Source: Bifidobacteriaceae bacterium NR021 (lineage in GTDB: Bacteria; Actinomycetota; Actinomycetes; Actinomycetales; Bifidobacteriaceae). Taken from it: a DNA stretch of 27,997 nucleotides. The stretch lies in the NCBI GenBank assembly GCA_003585845.1, contig NQOP01000002.1, positions 490,162-518,158 on the forward strand. The letters run 5' to 3'. The notes below the pieces were generated by a model that was given only the letters and a program-made list of their open reading frames with translations, did no database searches and was not told the origin of the DNA. The position numbers and the translations under genes are program-made. Positions within the stretch are counted from its first letter, which is position 1. Each line of letters begins with the position of its first letter. Shown piece after piece: positions 22,952 to 27,997 of the stretch.

Positions 22952-24313
22952 TTACATTTTTAGCGCAGAATCCATCCACGTATCATTTCTTATGCGCAAA
23001 CTATTGCCTATTGCACGCCCCCCAATATAAACAGCATTTAAAACAACCCATAAAGTAATAGTTCTTATCACGTCATTAGCGTCGATGACGACATCAAAAA
23101 CGCTTGTGAGCGCCAAAAATGTTAAATACACGACAGCCATTACTGAGCAAGCTTTTGCTAAGTAACGGTGATCACCTGCGCCAATTAATACACCATCTAG
23201 TGCCCACATCCATCCAGCAAGAGGCAAGAACAATCCTAATATTGTCATGCCTACAGAAATTAAAAACTGAATATCTGTATGCTGACTAAATAGTGGCGCG
23301 CAACTCCAACCCACGAAAATCATGAATAAACCGACCCCTACGCTGCTTACAGCTCCCACTTGAGCACAAATACGCGTAATCATTCCTGCGCGCTTACGAC
23401 AGCCTGCACCTAGCGCTGCAGCAACAATAGTCTGCGCAGCAATACCAATTGCATCTAAAATATTCATAACAAAATTCCAGCAAGAATTAGCAACCTGATA
23501 CGCAGCGAGAGTATTGGTACCGAGATGAGTCGCAGTAACAACCGTAGCTACCATGCACACGCGCAATGCAAGTGTACGAACAAACAAAGGCATACCAGTT
23601 CCAGCAGAATGTAGAATATGCTGGAAATGCGGTTTGAGACGCGCGCCACTTTGAGTAGCCCAAATAATTGCAGGAATAGTGAGAACAAGTCCCATATACC
23701 ATTGCGCAATCATTGTTGCAATACCAGAACCAGCAATTCCCATGTTGAGACCAAATACTGCGATTATATCGAGAATTGTATTTAGAACAGCTCCACTTAC
23801 AGCAGCAAATAATGTTATGCGCACGTTGCAAAGACCGCGAAATATGCCATTTGCTGCATATACGAGTAGCATCGCAGGCAATCCAGGCATAACCATTTGT
23901 GTGTACACAATAGCATTTTGCAACGTAGAACCACGCGCGCCTATTGCGTAGCATAACGGTTCAGCAGCAAAAATAAGTATGACTGTAAGAATTATGCCAA
24001 GCAATAATGCAAGCCACAATCCATCCATGCCAATGCTAAAACCTTCTCGACGCTTACCTGCGCCTAAAAGACGCGCAACCTGTGAAGTTGTGTTGTAAGC
24101 CAAAAATAAGCAAAGACCTGTAGTAGTAAGAAGTACCGTTGATCCGATAGAAAGACCTGCTAGAGCGCTTTTGCCAATGTGGCCAATAATAGCAGTGTCA
24201 ATAAGTACAAATGCTGGCTCAGATATGAGCTGTCCAAAAGTTGGTACGGCTAGTAGCCAAATATTGCGCAGTACGTCTTTTTTGTTCTGGTTGTCCAACT
24301 TTTGATTTGTCAT
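22952..24313 (-). CDS. MATE-family efflux transporter (DinF-like)
   Basis: 453 residues with about twelve membrane helices in two MatE halves. The start PTFGQLISEPAFVLIDTAIIGHIGKSALAGLSIG is typical of the DinF branch: the conserved Asp in LIDTA and the Gly of IGHIG. The second half begins around VRTLALRVCMVATVVTATHLGTNTLAAYQV. MATE proteins export cationic drugs or toxic compounds by H+ or Na+ antiport; the substrate is unknown. TAGAAT lies 8 nt before ATG 24313 with no ribosome site, fitting a leaderless mRNA. It ends 66 bp upstream of the dnaB start and no terminator is visible there. Confidence 0.92.
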   Translation of the reverse strand: MTNQKLDNQNKKDVLRNIWLLAVPTFGQLISEPAFVLIDTAIIGHIGKSALAGLSIGSTVLLTTTGLCLFLAYNTTSQVARLLGAGKRREGFSIGMDGLWLALLLGIILTVILIFAAEPLCYAIGARGSTLQNAIVYTQMVMPGLPAMLLVYAANGIFRGLCNVRITLFAAVSGAVLNTILDIIAVFGLNMGIAGSGIATMIAQWYMGLVLTIPAIIWATQSGARLKPHFQHILHSAGTGMPLFVRTLALRVCMVATVVTATHLGTNTLAAYQVANSCWNFVMNILDAIGIAAQTIVAAALGAGCRKRAGMITRICAQVGAVSSVGVGLFMIFVGWSCAPLFSQHTDIQFLISVGMTILGLFLPLAGWMWALDGVLIGAGDHRYLAKACSVMAVVYLTFLALTSVFDVVIDANDVIRTITLWVVLNAVYIGGRAIGNSLRIRNDTWMDSALKM

Positions 24314-24452
24314 AATGCTTCATTCTACCGCTACTTTGTCACGCTTGTATAAAAGAAGATCGCAATATAGTAACAAATTTCATGTAAAAACAACTGCAAG
24401 TGAAGTAACACAAATATGCGTAAATCGCAAATGAAAATATTATTTTAAAAAG

Positions 24453-24557
24453 TTATCCGCAGGATATCCACAATGTTATCCCCACTATGTGGATAAATTT
24501 GTGTGATATCCACGTAGACACGCCTAAAATGTGGATAACTTATCTTTTTTATCCACA
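24453..24557. other. Cluster of DnaA boxes (origin-like or DnaA-titration site)
   Basis: Seven DnaA-box-like 9-mers in 105 bp. Three are perfect TTATCCACA: 24488-24496 (minus), 24530-24538 (minus), 24549-24557 (plus). Three are one mismatch off: TTATCCGCA 24453-24461, ATATCCACA 24464-24472, TTATCCCCA 24476-24484, all plus. One is two off: ATATCCACG 24506-24514. The left flank (24427-24450) is AT-rich, as for an unwinding element. No dnaA, dnaN or rpmH lies in the window, so it may be oriC away from dnaA or a DnaA-binding control locus. Confidence 0.75.
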
Positions 24558-24579
24558 TCAAGCAATTCGTGCGTGTCAT

Positions 24580-24614
24580 ATGAATAACTTATTCACTAAA
24601 AATAAGTTATTCAT
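24580..24614. repeat. Perfect 14-bp inverted repeat beside the DnaA boxes
   Basis: ATGAATAACTTATT (24580-24593) and AATAAGTTATTCAT (24601-24614), 7-bp loop CACTAAA. The left arm also begins the palindrome TGAATAA-C-TTATTCA (24581-24595). It starts 22 bp past the last DnaA box. Fully AT-rich, so a cruciform or a protein site rather than a terminator. Confidence 0.85.
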
Positions 24615-24634
24615 TAAAAAACTTGATTTTAAAT

Positions 24635-24680
24635 TAGCAAAAATAACAAAACCGCATATCTTAGATAAGACATGCGGTTT
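24635..24680 (-). terminator. Rho-independent terminator after amt
   Basis: AAACCGCAT (24649-24657) pairs with ATGCGGTTT (24672-24680), and TCTTA/TAAGA extends the stem inside. On the minus strand it is followed by TGTTATTTTTG. It lies 54 bp past the amt stop codon. Confidence 0.88.
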
Positions 24681-24733
24681 ATATCAAAATAACTAGAACT
24701 TGCTACTAAACAATAGCGCTTACGCACATGCTT

Positions 24734-26515
24734 CTATTCTTTAGCACTATTATTTCGTTTTTCTGTTTTTTTATTATTTTGCGCTGATTTATCTTTTTCT
24801 ACAGTTTCAGATTCTTCTTCAGAAGAAGACTCTTTTTGCTCAACTTCAGATTTAGTATCATCAGCCTTGGAATCACCTTGCTCAGAATTTGCCTCAGATT
24901 GATCAGCCATAAAATCAGATTGTTCAATCTCGTTTTCACTCATATCAATATCAACGGAAGTAAGAACAGCCATTTGAGTCTTATCTGCATCATCATCGGC
25001 AACAGCAACTACAGCGCCATCATGACTTTGTGCAATAGAAGAAAAATCGTAAGCACGCTCTCCTTGATCAGCTAAATCAACGCCCTTACGTTCCTTAGCT
25101 TCCGAGATTCGCCATCCAAAAAGCTTTTCAAGAACAAAAGCTAGCACTGCAGTTACGGCACCTGCATAAAGAACCGTAATTCCGATCAAGCACAGTTGTG
25201 CAACTAATTGATGCCAATCACCAACAGCAAGTAATCCGGAACCATCAGCGAATAAGCCTACTGCAAGCACACCAATAAGTGCAGCAACACCATTAACGCT
25301 AACTACATGTAAAGCGCCATCGTAGCGCACAAAAGTACGAGAGTGAGTTACTAAAGAAGTAATAACACCCGAAAGAACACCCAAAACTAAAGCCCACAAT
25401 GGAGCAATAACATCCGCGGCTGCAGCGCTTGCAGCCAATCCAGCCATAACGCCAGACGCAGCTCCCAAAGCAGTAAAGCATCCAGAGTGTAAACGTTCAG
25501 TCACACCCCAGGCAAGCATTGAAGCAGAAGCAGTTATTGTGGAACTCACCCAAGCATAACCAGCAACTCCAGGAACACCCGCAGAAGAACCAATCATTAA
25601 CCCAAGCCAACCGAACCAAATCAGGAAAACGCCAAGCATAACGAAAGGAACATTATGCGGTTGGCGAGCAGCAACACCATTTTCAACTGCTGACTGCGTT
25701 GCAGTGGATTCAGCAGCAACTTCAGTTACTGTAGCAACTGGAGAGACAACAGTCTCACTAGCGGCATTTTTAGCATGCTCAACATCAGCCCACAATGCGC
25801 GCGATAAACGACTTTTAGGATTACGCGAATTAGTAGCTCCAGAATTAGCATTGCCACTCGTATGCGCAACATTCTTAATATGCAAAACAAAACGCTTAAG
25901 AGGGAAGTGAGCATGTCCGCCAATAATCATAACAATCGCAAAAGCCGAAACAGCCGCAGCAATATGCAATATAGAGCCACCTGCGAAGTCATGCACTGAA
26001 ATACCTAACGCCTGTGAAATAGCACCATTAGGTGAAAGTAAGCCACCACCGCACACCATATGTGCTAATGGAGCGAATACTAAAGTAATCCATACAGCTA
26101 CGAAAATAAGCCAAATAGCGTAACGCACTCGACCGGCGAGAGCTCCGGTGATAAGAGCTACTGCAACAACAGCACATGCTAAACGAAAAGCTGCAGGAAT
26201 GCCGCCAGATAATCCGGAATTTGCGTCCATAGACGTAAACACACCATGATCTGCCACCATAGAATCGCGGAACAGCAAACCACTCAATGGATCACCTATA
26301 ACACCGCCAGCCATATCTTTGCCAGCAAAAGCTAACGACCATCCCCACAGCGTCCAAACCAGTGTGGTTACAGCAATAGCGCCAGCTGAAAGCATCATCA
26401 TATTCACCATGGAAGTAGCGCGTTCACGGCCTCCATAGAACAGGGCAATACCCGGCGTAATAATAAACACCAACGCGCCAGCCAACAATGCCCATTGCGG
26501 ATCCATTGTGGTCAT
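24734..26515 (-). CDS. amt: Divergent Amt-family ammonium transporter with acidic tail
   Basis: 593 residues; eleven helices expected in 1-470. FYGGRERATSM, D176 in HDFAGG and H184 in ILHI (first channel His) are kept. The second channel His is replaced: VVSVNGVAAL has N408 where family members have FGVHGVGG. VFAPLAHMVCGG replaces the usual HWVWG pattern. A 75-residue Ala/Ser/Thr-rich insertion (about 211-286) lies between KRFVLHI and PHNVPFVML. The Amt C-terminal ERKGVDLADQGERAY is present, then a 100-residue acidic Ser/Glu-rich tail (about 494-593). ATG 26515 has GAGGTG. It follows ftsY as in mycobacteria, but glnB and glnD are not next to it. Transport remains likely but altered. Confidence 0.9.
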   Translation of the reverse strand: MTTMDPQWALLAGALVFIITPGIALFYGGRERATSMVNMMMLSAGAIAVTTLVWTLWGWSLAFAGKDMAGGVIGDPLSGLLFRDSMVADHGVFTSMDANSGLSGGIPAAFRLACAVVAVALITGALAGRVRYAIWLIFVAVWITLVFAPLAHMVCGGGLLSPNGAISQALGISVHDFAGGSILHIAAAVSAFAIVMIIGGHAHFPLKRFVLHIKNVAHTSGNANSGATNSRNPKSRLSRALWADVEHAKNAASETVVSPVATVTEVAAESTATQSAVENGVAARQPHNVPFVMLGVFLIWFGWLGLMIGSSAGVPGVAGYAWVSSTITASASMLAWGVTERLHSGCFTALGAASGVMAGLAASAAAADVIAPLWALVLGVLSGVITSLVTHSRTFVRYDGALHVVSVNGVAALIGVLAVGLFADGSGLLAVGDWHQLVAQLCLIGITVLYAGAVTAVLAFVLEKLFGWRISEAKERKGVDLADQGERAYDFSSIAQSHDGAVVAVADDDADKTQMAVLTSVDIDMSENEIEQSDFMADQSEANSEQGDSKADDTKSEVEQKESSSEEESETVEKDKSAQNNKKTEKRNNSAKE

Positions 26516-26626
26516 TTTTCACCTCAATTATTTGAAACAGCGCAACAATAACATCATTGCAGCTTAAGTATTACTTATATAACTATTGTACCGAGAAACC
26601 CTTATAGCCAAAACTCATAGAAGAAC

Positions 26627-26643
26627 TTTAATGGAACATTAAA
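26627..26643. promoter_or_regulatory. 17-bp palindrome between ftsY and amt
   Basis: TTTAATG-GAA-CATTAAA, perfect 7-bp arms. It lies 112 bp upstream of the amt ATG. On the minus strand TACAAT, a -10 candidate, lies about 40 bp downstream of it. It matches neither the AmtR nor the GlnR consensus as I know them, so the regulator is unknown. Confidence 0.45.
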
Positions 26644-26678
26644 AACTACCACTCATGCAGCTACGTCAATGCTCAGCA

Positions 26679-27860
26679 TTAAGCGAGCAGACCGTCTACA
26701 AAGCTTTGAGCATCAAACGGCACTAAATCATCCGGCCCTTCGCCAAGACCTACTAGCTTAACAGGTACGCCAAGTTCGCGTTGAACAGCTATAACAATTC
26801 CACCTTTAGCGGAACCATCGAGCTTAGTAAGAACTACACCCGTAATGCCAATAGCTTCAGCAAATACTTTTGCTTGAGACATGCCATTCTGACCAGTAGT
26901 AGCATCCAATACCAGCAATACTTCATCAACAGGCATAGTTTTTTCTATAACCCTACGAATTTTGCCAAGCTCTTCCATCAAATTTGCTTTATTTTGCAAA
27001 CGACCAGCAGTATCCACAATTAATAAATCAGCTTGCTCTTCTTTCGCCTTATTTGCAGCTATAAAAGCAACAGAAGCAGGATCAGCACCGTCTTTATCTG
27101 CACGAACAACTGGCACGCTTACTGCAGATGCCCAAGTTTCAAGTTGATCAGCTGCAGCCGCACGAAAAGTATCTGCTGCAGCAAACATTACTGAACGTTT
27201 TTTAGCAATAAACAATCGCGCTAATTTTCCAGCAGTAGTGGTTTTACCGGTGCCATTAACGCCGACCATCATAATAACGCTAGGATGATGCGCATCTGAT
27301 TTATCTGCGTTCAAGCGTCGATCAGCATCTTCATCTACTATTTTCAAAAGTTTCGTACGCAATGCCGAATGCACATCTTCTGCACTAGATGTACCAGCAA
27401 TGCGTGCATCTTTGCGTAGGTCTCCTACTAATTCTTCACTAGCTCGAGAACCAACATCGGCCATAAGAAGAGTATCTTCTACATCTTCCCAATCTTCTTC
27501 CGAAAGATGATCCTTGCTTATGATATTAAACAATGCACGGCCAAATGGATTTGCACTATGAGCCAACCGTTCGCGAAGACGCTTAATACGCGAAGATGTG
27601 CTTTCTGGCAATGATTCAGACTTCGCTTCTTCATTGTGCGCAACAGCAACGTCACTTTCTATCTGCTTTTCAGATCGTTTTGTGCCGCGCGATTTAGATT
27701 TGCTCGTATCGATTGAGCTATCAACGCTTTCAGGAATTACTGGCCCATGACTATTGCCGTGAATGCGCAAAATAACTGCAACTGTTACCAATAAGATTGC
27801 AATAACAACAGCTGCAGCCGCAAACCAAATTAGCATGTTCATATCCATAACCATATTCAT
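26679..27860 (-). CDS. ftsY: Signal recognition particle receptor FtsY
   Basis: 393 residues from ATG 27860. A longer frame from TTG 27896 is rejected since that TTG forms the -35 hexamer. An N-terminal membrane helix (MLIWFAAAAVVIAILLVTVA, about 9-28) is followed by a charged linker and the NG GTPase: N domain about 88-180, G1 MMVGVNGTGKTTTAGKLA (197-214), DTFRAAAADQL, G3 VDTAGRLQNK (282-291), G4 TKLDGSAKGG (345-354). It docks SRP-ribosome complexes at the membrane with Ffh. The transmembrane anchor instead of a peripheral acidic domain is common in Actinobacteria. It precedes amt, a conserved actinobacterial order. Confidence 0.97.
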   Translation of the reverse strand: MNMVMDMNMLIWFAAAAVVIAILLVTVAVILRIHGNSHGPVIPESVDSSIDTSKSKSRGTKRSEKQIESDVAVAHNEEAKSESLPESTSSRIKRLRERLAHSANPFGRALFNIISKDHLSEEDWEDVEDTLLMADVGSRASEELVGDLRKDARIAGTSSAEDVHSALRTKLLKIVDEDADRRLNADKSDAHHPSVIMMVGVNGTGKTTTAGKLARLFIAKKRSVMFAAADTFRAAAADQLETWASAVSVPVVRADKDGADPASVAFIAANKAKEEQADLLIVDTAGRLQNKANLMEELGKIRRVIEKTMPVDEVLLVLDATTGQNGMSQAKVFAEAIGITGVVLTKLDGSAKGGIVIAVQRELGVPVKLVGLGEGPDDLVPFDAQSFVDGLLA

Positions 27861-27867
27861 GACATCA

Positions 27868-27896
27868 AGACTATGAAAGTCAAGGGACACTAGCAA
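27868..27896 (-). promoter_or_regulatory. ftsY promoter (leaderless)
   Basis: On the minus strand: TTGCTA (27891-27896), 17-bp spacer, TAGTCT (27868-27873), then 7 nt to the ATG at 27860. This is the best -35/-10 pair among the leaderless candidates in the window, and no ribosome site precedes the ATG. Confidence 0.6.
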
Positions 27897-27924
27897 TACA
27901 TTTCACTATTTTTTCTCATCTTTG

Positions 27925-27997
27925 TCACACTTCAACATCAATATGTCTAGGTACACCTGCATCTATTACACTAATAAAAGTCGTAATAAATAAATCT
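27925..27997 (-). CDS. Possible C-terminal fragment of the gene upstream of ftsY
   Basis: A frame open from the window edge for 23 codons ends at TGA 27925-27927 and reads VIDAGVPRHIDVEV at its end. It is too short to identify and could be chance; in related genomes an smc or other gene precedes ftsY. The other two frames close sooner. Confidence 0.2.
   Translation of the reverse strand, partial: DLFITTFISVIDAGVPRHIDVEV

Noticed and set aside
27861..27896. Longer ftsY start at TTG 27896
   Set aside because: The TTG is the first half of a -35 hexamer with a 17-bp spacer to TAGTCT, so it is upstream of the likely transcription start.

Overview
The window looks like chromosomal DNA of an AT-rich member of the Bifidobacteriaceae, most likely Gardnerella or a close relative. 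This is inferred from the low G+C actinobacterial gene set, a perfect HspR operator (HAIR) upstream of clpB, the ppk-mutT1 and ftsY-amt neighbourhoods typical of Actinobacteria, the MurT/GatD pair, and start sites that fit leaderless transcription. No rRNA, tRNA, insertion sequence, prophage or CRISPR array was recognised.

Layout. 1-2847 (minus): rmuC, a phosphoribosyltransferase-like protein ending in four cysteine-rich repeats, and a truncated TrmH-family RNA methyltransferase. 2902-6018 (minus): an AT-rich three-gene ABC exporter, preceded by a doubtful or broken small ORF behind a perfect inverted repeat. 6490-9084 (minus): clpB. 9411-10226 (plus): a fumarylacetoacetate-hydrolase-family protein. 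10265-12150 (minus): gluQ-yggS. 12309-13040 (minus): an aquaglyceroporin. 13681-18096 (plus): ppk, mutT1-like and an unrecognised gene. 18411-19049 (plus): upp, preceded by a candidate structured RNA. 19192-22886 (minus): dnaB-murT-gatD. 22952-24313 (minus): MATE transporter. 24453-24557: a cluster of DnaA boxes. 24734-27860 (minus): ftsY followed by a divergent amt.

How the genes fit together. Most genes are housekeeping: protein disaggregation (ClpB), polyphosphate synthesis and nucleotide clean-up (Ppk, MutT1), pyrimidine salvage (Upp), cell-wall amidation (MurT/GatD), replication (DnaB), membrane targeting (FtsY), tRNA modification (GluQRS) and PLP homeostasis (YggS). Accessory-looking parts are the ABC exporter and the Cys-rich tail.

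The strongest points for follow-up are: (1) the metallothionein-like repeat tail on a phosphoribosyltransferase-like protein; (2) the seven-site DnaA-box cluster beside an AT-rich stretch and a perfect 14-bp inverted repeat, with no dnaA in view; (3) a roughly 90-nt structured RNA candidate before upp, closed by a 12-bp stem with two G-U wobbles; (4) seven genes with a TANNNT hexamer 7-8 nt before the ATG; (5) an Amt transporter with Asn where the second channel histidine should be, a long loop insertion and an acidic tail, lacking the usual glnB-glnD neighbours; (6) a MurT without its zinc-ribbon cysteines.
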